A stretch of 64,000 nucleotides of DNA. Origin: Nissolia schottii. Its lineage: Eukaryota; Streptophyta; Magnoliopsida; Fabales; Fabaceae. The DNA lies in assembly GCA_003254905.1 (NCBI GenBank), contig QANU01102988.1:62001-126000 (forward strand). Direction: 5' to 3'. This document shows, piece after piece, positions 46,385 through 57,722 of this stretch. The first letter of the stretch is position 1. The number at the start of each line of letters is the position of its first letter. The position numbers were made by a program, and so were the translations under genes. The notes under the pieces are model-generated. The model worked only from the letters and a program-made list of their open reading frames with translations. It had not been told where the DNA came from and did no database searches.

Positions 46385-47195
46385 CTAAACCCACAAATAT
46401 GTTTCTTCAGTTTCATATGAAATAATTGCACTACTAAATACACAAGTTTGGTTGTAACGATTGACTCTAGAGAATACAACCATAGGGGACACGTATCTGT
46501 TCCTCCCATAAGTCGCATTAAATGCAAGAACATATCTAAACACTAAATAATTAGTTTGGCAAATACCGTCACACCAAAACAAATGCTGTAGTTTCCCCTC
46601 ACCATCAACTTTCACTCTCTGAATCATTGTAGATTATGTCAAGGCTAAGCTCTCAATGTATCCCAATGATGTGTTTACGTCCCCATTATATAATTTTTGT
46701 TGCTTGCGCAGCTGATTATACATACCCCTCTTCCTGAAACCAACCAAATGAAAAACAACCAAATCGACTAACGTAGAAGTCCTATATCATTGGTACATCC
46801 ATACCAATGTCACTCATGTTGTTGAATTAAGCTATGTCAGTATTTTGCATCTTCCTAGGAGACCGCATAAGATCCACGTAATCTACACCATGCAAGTCAT
46901 GATTGTGTTTATTACTAAATGATTACACACACCACCTTCTTGTAGTTTTCTTAAGACATATTTGCATTTGGGCTTAACAGCCACACCGAGTAATTATCCT
47001 ATACCTCTACTTCTGATCAATTTTTTTCAACCATCTCCTTATGCTAAATCCTTCTTGCTACACACAAATTTATACCTCACAAATTCCCCCTTGTCGTTTT
47101 TAACACTCCTACTCCTCTGTACATTGAAACCAATGTAGTGAGAAAACTTATTATAAGACTCATATCTTTCTTTTGCATTCTAAAACTGTAGGTTC
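46385..47195 (-). pseudogene. FAR1/MULE-type transposase pseudogene, 3' part
   Basis: Minus-strand reading across frames gives pieces of a FAR1/FHY3-type DNA-binding domain: YNKFSHYIGFNVQRSRS, then KGEFVRYKFVCSKKDL. After those comes VGFRKRGMYNQLRKQQKLYN, and then the start of the MULE transposase core: VDGEGKLQHLFWCDGI, followed by VLAFNATYGRNRY. Several stops and frameshifts separate the pieces. FAR1-family proteins derive from Mutator-like transposases, so this may be a dead MULE or a dead FAR1-related gene. The N-terminal continuation lies beyond the solo LTR at 51323. Confidence 0.7.
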
Positions 47196-48204
47196 TGAAA
47201 CACCCTAGCTAGCTAGTCTACGCTTAAGTTGCAAACTCGCTTACTAGTTTGTTATCTAGTTTGGTTGGGATAGTACTTAGTCCCATTTATGAGTTTTTAA
47301 AAATATAATTACCCAAAGATATGCACCAATTTTAACTTTTCTTTATATGTATCATAGTGTAAACTATGAGCCTTGTCCACGTTAGAACATATATTATGAG
47401 TGGTAATATAGCATACTTAATTAGCGTTAGTTAGACATATTCAACATTAAAGCAACATAGCAACAAGTGGTCCATATCATATATCCACAGATAGTTACAC
47501 AGGTAATATCATAGCTGTTACGTACAAGTACTTAACATAGTAATACAAACATATAGCCTACTATCTAAGGACTAATGCGACATCTTTAGCGTAGCTCTGA
47601 CTACCCTATTCCTTTGTCCATCTTCTTCAATGCCGCTCGTCCTCATATGACTTGCACTGTTCTGACGTCCTCTTCACCCTCGTGCTCGCCTAAAATCATA
47701 AATGAGTGGGGGATGAGAACACTGCATTCTCATTGGAAAACCTTAGCGTTTTATTCTCAATTATGATTCCACCACTCAAGGGTCTCTAGGTGTCACAGTT
47801 ATACTACATCCATGCTAGTTATTAATCTATACTAGGCCTGAGCAGCTTTATCTATATTACTAGGTAACTGAGGGAACTTATTTTTTATTATTTATGTCAT
47901 CTGTTCTCTATTCTAACTCTTAGATCACATACTATCACATAATTCACATAGCTACTGGTATTGTGTCAAAAACCTCATTTTCTGAAAACCATTTTGCTTA
48001 TAAGTTTCAGCTTGCATCTACTTATAACCGTGCCCATTTTAATTATAAGTTTCCGCTTGGATCCACTTATACTTATGCTCTATTAAGTCTTGACTTATAA
48101 GCATCTCTACCCTTGTCCCTTATAGCTGCGGCCACACTGCTACAACCACGCTTACAACCCGCATCATGGCGACCAGGCAGCGCTCAACCTGAATGGTCTT
48201 GACC

Positions 48205-48918
48205 ATAGTTATCAAAATCGCTTTTTAACTCGTAAAATCGTACGATTTTACGAGTTTAGGTAGTAAAATCAAGCTAAATCGCATGTAAACTCGTTTCTGG
48301 GTAAAATCGAGTAAACTCGTATAAAATCGTATAAAATCGGATAAAATCGCGAGTTTACCACACAGGCAGGTTTTTTTTTTTTGGGACAAAACAAGTTTGA
48401 TATTGTTTTGCATATCTATGAGTTTTTAGATTTAGGTCATTTAAGTATTTTAGAGTTATCATTTACAGTTGCGCCTACAATTGTGCTCCATCGTGCTCTG
48501 TCGTTGCTTGTGCTCTGTCGCTAATCCATCGTATGTATTTCATCCTTTGCTCAGGGATCTTTCCCACCAGGGTGCGTGACCTCTGCATTGCTATTTGTGC
48601 TTTAGTGTTCTAGATTGAAGACATCATTGTCACAAACTCGCTTCTTGTGATGTTCAGTAGTCAATACTATGTATTATGTTATATGCATTATGTATGAATT
48701 GAACTTAGAACTCATATATTTCATCTTTATTTGTGCTTTGTTATGGAGGTAAATGTATTTATGAATTTCAAGTTTTATTAAATATATTTTTGTAGCATAA
48801 TAATTTTTTAAAATATTTTTTTAATATTTTTTTAATAATAGGTAAACTGTTACGAGTTTACGATCCGAGTTTACGGAGGCTCCATGAGTTTACTTAAACT
48901 CTCGAGTTTGATAACCAT
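48205..48918 (+). mobile_element. Short TIR transposon with about 10-bp TSD and a 30-bp palindrome
   Basis: Ends ATAGTTATCAAA and TTTGATAACCAT form short inverted repeats. GGTCTTGACC is duplicated at 48195-48204 and 48919-48928, a TSD length compatible with Mutator-like elements. The element is 714 bp with no ORF. It is dense in ACTCGTAAAATCG words on both strands. Positions 48227-48256 are a perfect 30-bp palindrome. Confidence 0.82.
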
Positions 48919-49299
48919 GGTCTTGACCATGAATATATCGACATCCATGACTGGGGTTACCACCCTTGGATGACGTTGGGGTTGGACCTTGGACTCGACC
49001 GAGACTTAAACCTTCACCAAAAGCCGAACCGTGGAACTATTAGAGGTGGTATCTTTCTCTCTCTTTCTCATTCTTTCTTTCTCATCATATGCATAGTTCA
49101 ATATCTTAATGCAACAATTCATATATGATAAACACAATTCAATATCTCAAAGTATCAATTCATATATAGTCACACAATATTTATCAATCATCGTCTCAGC
49201 ATGCCAGATCAATCACTTATCAAAGTCAGCAGAGCCATGGACGATTGCAAGTTGTCTAAAAGTTTTGTTTGAGTAGCCACATGACTTAGAGTTTTCAGG

Positions 49300-49480
49300 C
49301 CGCTTAGCGGACCTTGAAGTCTCATAGGTCACAGATAAGAAAATGCTAAGTTTTAGACCTAAGACCCTGAATTTTAGTCAGGTCACTCAGTGCCCAACAC
49401 AGGCCGCTCAGCGCCCAACATGGACCGCTCAGTGCCGCTGGCTGCTCAGCACTAGACTAGGCCGCTCAGCGCCTATTGAC
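49300..49480. repeat. CCGCTCAGCGCC-type microarray in the third solo LTR
   Basis: About seven imperfect CCGCTCAG(C/T)GCC words interspersed with CAACA and GGCT spacers. GC-rich against an AT-rich background. It is comparable to the word arrays in the other two solo LTRs but built from a different motif. Confidence 0.7.
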
Positions 49481-51322
49481 GAATTTAGCCTCCCAATTCC
49501 TGCAATTTTCCATGTCCTGCATGGTTTCTCATATCCAATCTCAAGAACACTTCTTCTAACTTTCATTATCAATTTCAACAAGTATAATAGGCATAGTTTC
49601 ATGCTCCAAAACAATTCCCAAACATAATCAATCATATATCTAGCAATTATTCCATAAATCACAAAGCATGCATAAGTTTCCATATTCAACATAAGCAATT
49701 GCAGTTCATCACGGAAATCATCATGTCATAAAACCTAAGATAACCCAACATAAACATAATCATGAGCATAGCTTGAAACTACGGTGTATCAGTGCTTTTC
49801 TGAAAACGTTCGCTTTTTGTCAGAAATTAGTGATCAGAAACCGGAGAGGTCCAAGACCTTACCCCAAAGGTTTTTGATTGCTCTAATATCATTTTTTAGA
49901 AATTCTGGTTTTGACCCCAAAATCACGAAATGACTATTTTGCCCTTTTTCCCAAAAATGTTGTTTTGCTCCCGTAAAGCTCTGTTTTCTTTGGAATTTTA
50001 GTTCTCAAAAACCCGATGGACTCAAGACTTGACCCCAAGGTTTTTGATAGTTATAAACCCATATTTTCTGAAAATAAACCCAGTTTTTCAATCCCAAAAC
50101 TCAAAATTCCCGTTTTGCCCTTGTTTGCCCGAAAACGTTGTTTTTGTCTATTTTGCTAATAAATTCATTGAGGACTCTAAAAATCACAAAACTTGACCCC
50201 ACTCAATTTTTCGTGTAGATTTCAAAAATAACATTAATTTTTCATGATAAAATTCCCAGCATACAGTTCCTCTCAAAAACGTGGTTATGTTCCTATTTCC
50301 AACTTAGGCTTTCCTAAATTCTGACAGAGTCACAAATAGTACCAGCAGTTCCAGACAAATATCAACAACACACATATATATATAGTCATTGTCACATACA
50401 ACATCCTAACATCATATATCATCTAACATAAAACCACATAGGCAGTGGTTAGGTTGGTTTATGCACTTTCTGAGATTATTCAAAAACTTGTGCAGAAATC
50501 CTGATTGGTGCTAGTGCCTCGAGCTCTTGCGTGTGCCTTGCTTCGGGACGCGTTCTAAGGTAGGTTTATTCAGGTCTTTCTTGAGGAAACAAAGAAGAAT
50601 CTAAAGGAACAAGGTCCTTGGAAAAACTGTGGTTAGGTCTGTGCAGTAGGTTTCTGTGTTTCTGTTTCAGCAGACCAACGACAACGCGTGCAAATGGACA
50701 GAGTTTTGGTAAGGTTTCTTCTAAGTGAACCTTGAATGAATTCATGGGCTATTTATAGCCAAGGGCCACGAAATTTCTTCCCTAAAATGCCATTGGAACT
50801 AATTCCCATTTTGCCCCTTGATGACATCATCCATGACATAGCCATGACATTATGGGTCTTAGTCATTATATGACTCATAGGTTTGAATTTGACTTGGACA
50901 CTTGGAGTCCTCCTTGGCCATAGAAAATGGTCGTGTCTTGGCCAATTTTTGTGGCCAAGAACTAAGTGACAAATACAGATCAATTTTGATCGTGTTTGGT
51001 CATTACCGATTCAGGGATTTCGCGTAGGGGTGTCCTAAAAATATTCTGATCACATCCTTGTGATCTCTAAATTTTTCTAAGGAAGAACCTAGGTTAATTT
51101 AAGGTATTTGTGAGCTTTCTTCTGTATCCGTATATTTTACAGATACTTTAGACACACGATTGTGCTCGGATGATAAAAATGATTCATTCTAGTGTCTGCA
51201 GCATTTTACGAAACTAAGCAGAATTTCTTCTATTGACATTTTAACCTCAAAGCTCGTGTGAGAGCTTGTTTCCCCTATTTAATTCATGAAATCTTTACTA
51301 AGAGAAAAAGCGGGATACTACA

Positions 51323-51420
51323 GGTTCAGCACATCATCGATTGTTAACGACAATACCACTAAGATTTGCAGCAATCTCGAACAATGATTGACGGTAACCT
51401 CGTGATTCGTAGGCCACATA
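51323..51420 (-). pseudogene. FAR1/MULE-type pseudogene, 5' part
   Basis: Minus-strand reading ending ...LTIDDVLNL at the solo-LTR junction joins, after one TSD copy is removed, to the FAR1-domain remnants at 47195. This is the N-terminal side of the same dead gene. A long GA microsatellite (51433-51473) lies just upstream of it. Confidence 0.5.
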
Positions 51421-51429
51421 TCAACCGGA

Positions 51430-51432
<3 letters not shown>

Positions 51433-51473
<41 letters not shown>
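51433..51473. repeat. GA microsatellite
   Basis: About 20 GA units. It creates artefactual Arg-Glu and Leu-Ser ORFs. Confidence 0.95.
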
Positions 51474-51479
<6 letters not shown>

Positions 51480-52734
51480 TGTTCCTACTTCACCTTTGTT
51501 ATTCTTTTTTTGCAGCAATCAATTTGCCCACCAATTTTTCATAACTAAAGTGAAAGAGTAAATGTTATTAAATTATCATGGTTATGTTTGTCTTTTTGAA
51601 AGGGAATACATCAGTCTTTTACTCAACATATTTAATTCATTAACCTGTTCCACCAGGAGCTTCGTGTCCACAATGGGTGCACATCCAATGTACCGCTTAT
51701 CAACATGCACATTGGAAACGCAACCTTATGTTCAAGCTAATATTGAGTATCCTCTCATCTTTATTTTAAAAAAGATGACATAATATTCATTACTTACAAG
51801 CTTTTAAATTTTATCCTTATTATTGGCAATTACTTAAAACAAGAATCTATAAAAGAAAAGAAGTTTATATACTTCAATGAAGTTAAAATAATTTTCTTCC
51901 ACTAATAATTTTGGAGATGATTACAGTATTACACCAACTTCTCTCAAAGGTCATTTAAAACCACACTTATTTTCATTTGGTTTGCAAGCTAACACCTACA
52001 TCAATGGACTCCATGGTTGCGCACTATCACTGCTAGGTCGCACATGTTGCAGCAACAACTTCAATGGCCGCAGACCACCGTAACTCATGCAGCAACTTTC
52101 ATGTTTCAGAAAATATAAAACTACTGATTCATCTTTAACTCCAAATCTTTTAATAGTTCAATAAATGATTTATTGTATAAAACAATGTGCATTACTGTTA
52201 TTGTGTTACTGATATTTATGGAAACATTGGATATCATTGTTTTAATTTTTTTTAAACAAAGGAAGTCAAAAACCAGGTGCGGGTAAGAAATGCAAAAGTA
52301 AAATAAAAAATATTTAGCATTACAAGGTGTTGTGAAATGATGTGCGACTATGTCTGTAACTCAAATGTGTTTGAAGTTGAATCAAGATTCTTTCTCTCTT
52401 CCCTCAAATCAAGGAACTCACTTTTTATGGTTATTGGCATAGTCGTGTATATTTTACCAAGAGGTTTTCGAGCCAAAAAACACTCCTTGTAAGAAATAGG
52501 GTAGGTTAAGGTGGCGAAAAAGTGAGATTTGATTGATGGTTAACACGTGCGTGCGAAAAAGTAGAAAGTGAACTTTCATAAATTATAAAATAAGTCCTAT
52601 GAACTACCTTTATCTCATACTAGCGTTATCTAAAGTTGAACAAACTTCAAAGAACAGGTATTTTCATTTTATTTTATTTTAACATTAGATATTTTTACCA
52701 TGTCAAATTAAAGGTTCACATTCTAAAACAAAAT
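51474..52734. other. Intergenic DNA
   Basis: Apart from the 44.6-kb homology around 51650-51720, nothing recognised. Short ORFs lack domains. Confidence 0.4.
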
Positions 52735-52960
52735 TAGATGAATTGAATGGTGCATAGCCTAGCCAATTGGGCTCTGAATAGTAGAAATGAGTTAATTATT
52801 TGGACTCAACCTCCTTTTCTTGCTAGAGTGCCCCCTTAGTTTGTGCTTTTTGTTGGGAGTTAGGGCCATCTTTCTTACAAAAATAAAATAAAATAAATAA
52901 GTCGGATGATAACCATGACCTCAAAGGTAGCTTACTAAACACAATTCAAACAACATACAG
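52735..52960. repeat. Shared IDL 3'-flank, copy B (orphan)
   Basis: GAATTGAATGGTGCATAGCC, then CAACCATGACC-type blocks match copies A, C and D. No IDL coding sequence follows, because a transposase remnant begins immediately. Confidence 0.8.
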
Positions 52961-52974
52961 TTGCGAGTGTGGCT

Positions 52975-54810
52975 AAGAAACGACTTTGAAAGCATGTACA
53001 TGTGCCTTGATGCATGCAAGTGAGGTTTCAAGGCAGGGTGTAGGCCACTCATTGGGCTGGATGGATGCTTTCTTAAAGGATATTATGGAGGGCAATTACT
53101 GTTAGCTGTTGCATAAGATGCAAACAATTCAATATATATGTGATTGCATATTCCATTTGTGATAAGGAGAACAAAGAAAATTGAAAATGGTTTTTGACTA
53201 TGCTGTGGAATGACATTGGTGATTATAAAGAGAATGGGTGGAACTTCCTATCAGACATGCAAAAGGTATGGGTTCATCAATCAAGCCTGATTGTTCTACT
53301 AACTCTTGATCTCTCTATTTAGAGTTTGACTAATGGATACCTTGACACATGTATCTAGTCTCTCTTTTCTTGCTTCAGAATATGCTAAAAGAAAGCTCTT
53401 GATGTAATTTTTTATTGTTATTTAAATGGATGCTTGTTAAGTGTTGGCTTTCTTTTGGGAGAAATAATAAACCAAAGACAAAGGAGGACATTTTGACATT
53501 TATACACGCAATGAGACTTCATTTATTTTAGCACCGAAACTCTAATAAGATTCATTAATTGCTGTTTCCTGTGTCACAATCACAGTCATGTTTATATCAT
53601 TATTCTTTTTTCCTTTTGGTTGTGTTGTTTCCATTCATATCTTAGCTTAAGATTAAAAATTGCTTCGTCATTTATACTTTATTATTGCTTTGATTTTGGT
53701 GCATGTCTGAGAGTTATGTTTATATGACATGTTCAATAAGTGCGTGCAGGGGCTAATATGAATGATTTAATGTAAAAATGGGGACTAATATGAATGCTTT
53801 TATGTAAACATAGGGACTAATATAAATGTTGTTAGGTAAAATCAAGGACTAATATGAAGTACTTTCACATTTTATAGGGTCTCATACCAGCATTTCAAGA
53901 GGTCATGCTTGGTGCACCTCACAGGTAATTTTGTGTCATTCACTTGCGGAAAAATTTCACTAAGCAGTGGAAGGATAAAGAGTTGAAGGATTTGGTGCAC
54001 GTTGTAGGGCACCTCCTTAATTCGAGAATGCAATGGTAAGCTAGGCTTAGGCGATTGAATGAGGAGGCTTGGGCATACCTCAATAATGTACCACGTGATG
54101 CCTGGACCAAGACCCATGCACTTTAATGATTTCTCCAAGGTGGACTCATTGTGCAACAATGCTTGCCAAGTGTTTAACGCAAAGACTGTTAAGTATAGAG
54201 GGAAGTCAATATTGACAATGGCCGATCGAGGAGATAAGGTATTATATTATTTAATGAGAACTATATATTGCAACCCATAAGAGGGAGTTTAAATGCACGC
54301 ACCTAAATAGCAATTGAGGCTAGAAAAAGAGATGAAGACGCGACACAAATAAAATGGACCCTGACATGGTCTGGTGACGCAGATAAAAGTAGGTTTGAAG
54401 TTAATAGGGACAATCACCGGCCAGCTGGATGTTGATTTGGATAAGCATACATGTTCTTGCCCTTGTCGGCATGCCATATCTACAATTTTTCACTTGAATC
54501 TTAAAGCCCAAGACTTTGTCCATCCATTTATGTGCATGTCTGCTTACAATGCTACATATATATGACCACCACAATATTCAACCTCTTCAAGGACCACAAT
54601 ATTGGCAAAAGTAAAGACATCATATATTGAACCTATCCCTATAAAGGTAATTAACAAGCCTACTGGAAGGCCAAAGAAGAAGCGGAGAAATGATGTCAAT
54701 GACAATGTTCTAGTGAACCCAAACAAGTCTAGAAGGTTACATAAACGAGAAAAATGCTCCATGCATGTGTGGTATGGCCAATCGCAATGCCAGGAATTTT
54801 CCAGATAGAC
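52975..54810 (+). pseudogene. MuDR-type (MULE) transposase pseudogene
   Basis: Fragments appear in the order expected of plant Mutator transposases. First come LIGLDGCFLKGYYGGQLLLA (first catalytic Asp region) and NWKWFLTMLWNDIGDYKENG. Then NFLSDMQK meets a plausible donor, AAAG|gtatgg, and resumes after cattttatag with GLIPAFQEVM and FTKQWKDKELKDL. WTKTHAL, VDSLCNNACQVFNAKTVKYR and ILTMADR follow. Last are the SWIM zinc-finger core HTCSCPCRHAISTI and a GRPKKKRRNDV basic tail. Stop codons and frameshifts occur throughout. The intron-like interval 53271-53871 contains GGACTAATATGAATG repeats. Element ends not identified. Confidence 0.8.
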
Positions 54811-56687
54811 AACATGGTGTTGTTGCTAGTACCTAAATATGTTATTTAACTTGTTATTTACCTTGTTACTTAACTTGTTATTTAATTTGTTATTCACTTT
54901 TGTCATTTCTTTCTTTGCATTCCACGCTGATGATCGATGATGTTGTTAGTAGAGGAGATCGAGGTTGAAGCTGTTGCCCATGAATTTATTGCTTAGGTTA
55001 TTGTCTAATTAGCTTGTTATTGACTTTCAATGATTGTTTAAGGACTGGTTAATGCAATGGTTGTTATCGCCTATGGAATGATTTTTTGCTCTAACTTTCA
55101 AGAGCTTCTGCCATTAGGCCATCCACCAATGAGGGCTGCAACTTCACAATGAAGAGGAAGCCCTCCACCAAGCATACCTACTCATCGAGCTATTGGAGTT
55201 AGTTCACAAACATTCCAAGCTACAAGCAAAGGCACACAAGATAGGTTTATGATATTAACACCAACCACCAATTCAGCAGTGAAGACTCTGAATTGTACAT
55301 AGTTTTTCACGATATTAACTATGAATTGTGCTTATAGTTTTTAGGTGCAGAACAACTTACATTTTTTTGGAGATATATTTAATTACCTAAACAACTTTTG
55401 AGCTTAGTTTTGCACTAAATTTAGGTGCAAAACTTATGTTTTTTGGAGATGTATTTAATTAGGTGCACAACTTTTGTGCTTAGTTTTGCACCATATTTAG
55501 CTATGAATGATGCTTTATGTTTTTAAGTGCAGTTTTTTTAGAGATGTATTTAAGTAGGTGCACAACTTTTAGTGTTATTAAGTGCATACCTTATGGATAT
55601 TATATCCATATTTGGATAATGAAAATCGTGTCAATTATGTTTGTAGACCTTATCCATTTGTTCATTTCAAATGTGTTTTAATATGATTTCCAAATCATAT
55701 TAACATTTTTTTATAATAAATTTCAAATCTCTTTTCTAAAAGCAATAACTCAAAACATGTTTGAATATTTGCTGCAAAGGATATTATATCAACATTGGTG
55801 GAGTGCGCTTGTGCTATGCGGTTACTACAGGCCAAAAACGTAACTGATTGGGAGGAAATGTAGTTTTAAAATTTGGATAAAAATGTAATAAAGGAAGATA
55901 TTAGTTTCTTATTTTTATGCTAGTAACGTGGGGCTGTAAATCACTCCGTGATCTTTGTAACCACTTGTGATTGATTGGCCTAAGATTTAGGCAAATAAAC
56001 CTCCTATTTATCTAAAAAAATAATAATGTTTTCTGCATAGGAATTTTTTCCCCTGATTGGCTAACTGAAAGCCGTCAACATTTTTTACCTTCTAAAGTTG
56101 AGGGTTTTTGTATTATTATTATTATTATTATCTATATGCTTATGTAACCATAAACTTTGTAAAAAAAAAAAATAAAATACTATGCAACCTCTTTTCCTAA
56201 ACATAAGAGAAACAACTAGTGTGCCACCAACCATTCTTTATAATACATGAATAAAGATACATTTAATAACCTCAAAGAACTATCTAAACCATTAACAACT
56301 TCTATACAACGCAATTAGAACTCCTCAGCTGAAAGCCAGGAACTCATTTTCAACAGTGAAGTCAAAGCGGGGGCAGCAATTGAACCAAATTCAAGGGGAG
56401 AACACAACTATACCAAGTACACATCAACAGATTAAAGTCTACATATTAACTACATGTACAAGAATAAATGTTTCAATTTCAGCATGGAAGTCTGAGGAAA
56501 GGTTTCTTTCAAATGTAGATGGCTAACACAAGACTATGAGAAAAGTAGAAGAATAAGAAAGTATGAGGAGAAGAGGGAGAAAAGAAGAAGATGAAGACAA
56601 ATAGAAGAAGAGGAGGAAAAGCATAAACATATGAACAACAGAGAAGACAAATGCGTGAAAGAAGATTGGCGGCGATTTGTGGAAATA
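54811..56687. other. Intergenic/MULE-derived DNA
   Basis: Repetitive TTGTTATTTAACTTG words (54850-54900), an AGGTGCA(C/A)AAC series (55320-55570) and ATT microsatellites (56115-56131). The first part may be the non-coding tail of the transposon. No gene. Confidence 0.4.
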
Positions 56688-57715
56688 TAAGGGATGAGAG
56701 TTTTACTTTTTAGGTTCTTTTTAAATTTATTTTTCAAATGCCATGCGGGCATCTTCTTGGCATTGCCATGTCAAATGTTAAGTGTCAACTTTGCAATCGT
56801 TACCAAGCTTTGATGGAGAGTTAACATGGAGGACTGATTTGAATGATACTCGCTAAGTCAGGAACCAATAAATTTGCGGGGACGAATTTGCTCAATTTGG
56901 CTAACAATAAGGATTAATGTGATAGTTTACTCCATTCTAAAAGAAAATTAGATGAATTGAATGGTGTATAGCCTAGCCAACTGAGCTCTGAATAGTAAAA
57001 TGAGTTAACTATTTGGATTCATCATCCTTTTCTTGCTAGATTGTTATCTTAGTTTGTGTTTCTTTGTTGGGCCTTAGGGCAACCTTTCTTACAAAATAAA
57101 ATAAAATAAATTGTATGACAACCATGACCTCAAAGGTAGTGTACTGAACACAATTCAAAGAACATGTATCTCTCTTTCTCTCTTTTTCTTTTAACAGAGG
57201 TCTTTGCCATGTCAAGAGTTTTACATGCTAAAAAGTAAAAAGGATAAAGACGAGTTGAATGTCAAAAATTGAGAAGGTAAAAATTATCACAATTAATCAT
57301 AAAATCTAGGTAAGTAGAGGAAGAAACTAATATTATTCTCACACACTTTTTTTTTTCACAAATCAAATACAATTAATCATAGTAGCAAAACTTGAAGGGA
57401 AAAAAATACAACCTATCATAATATATCCTTACTTTATTTCTTTTTATTGATTTTATTTTTGAAAGATTGAAAGAAAATAAAGGAAATGAAAAAATCAACA
57501 GTATTTTCATTTTTTTTCTCCATATCTTAAACACGAACTCTAGTTAAACCTAGTTAAAAGGAAAGAGCAACCTTAATTTCTATTAGGTTTTCTTGTTTGG
57601 AGCCTCATCACCACCATAGCTTACATACCCAAAACACTTCTCGGAGTTAAGGCGTGGTGAAGGGCTAGAAGATGGGACTTTAATCCCTTTGGAGAGAAAA
57701 TTGAACACTTTGTGC
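56688..57715. repeat. Tandem duplication unit 1
   Basis: Begins AATATAAGGGATGAGAGTTTT and runs through IDL flank copy C into the truncated IDL-C. It is followed directly by a second unit that begins with the same phrase. The two units are clearly diverged. Confidence 0.75.
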
Positions 57716-57722
57716 TTAACCC
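57598..57722 (-). pseudogene. Truncated IDL-C (C-terminal part only)
   Basis: The minus-strand reading KHKVFNFLSKGIKVPSSSPS, followed by PRLNSEKCF, then YGGDEAPNK matches the C-terminal half of IDL-D. The signal peptide and promoter are missing because the second duplication unit starts in their place. The EPIP-like core is VPSSSPSPRLN, so both the second Pro and the His have changed. Confidence 0.8.

Larger units (their letters stand above)
47196..51322 (-). mobile_element. Solo LTR (about 3.4 kb plus insertion) inside the FAR1-like pseudogene
   Basis: On the minus strand it starts TGTAGTATCCCGC and ends in CA. The TSD GGTTC (plus strand) is exact at 47191-47195 and 51323-51327. It shares a block order with the other two solo LTRs, such as CACCTAG...GATAAAGC and GTGTTCTCA...CCCCCACTC, so it belongs to the same broad type but a different family. 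A TIR element (48205-48918) is nested in it. A GGCCGCTCAGCGCC array lies at 49300-49480. No coding domain. Confidence 0.88.

Noticed and set aside
46237-46425. Plus-strand ORF in the 46.2-kb region
   Set aside because: Antisense to the FAR1-like remnant region and rich in GA and TG repeats.
51318-51548. Leu-Ser and Arg-Glu repeat ORFs
   Set aside because: Produced by the GA microsatellite at 51433-51473.
56534-56752. 72-aa Leu/Ser-rich minus-strand ORF
   Set aside because: Generated by an A/G-rich stretch complementary to CT-rich codons; no conserved motif.
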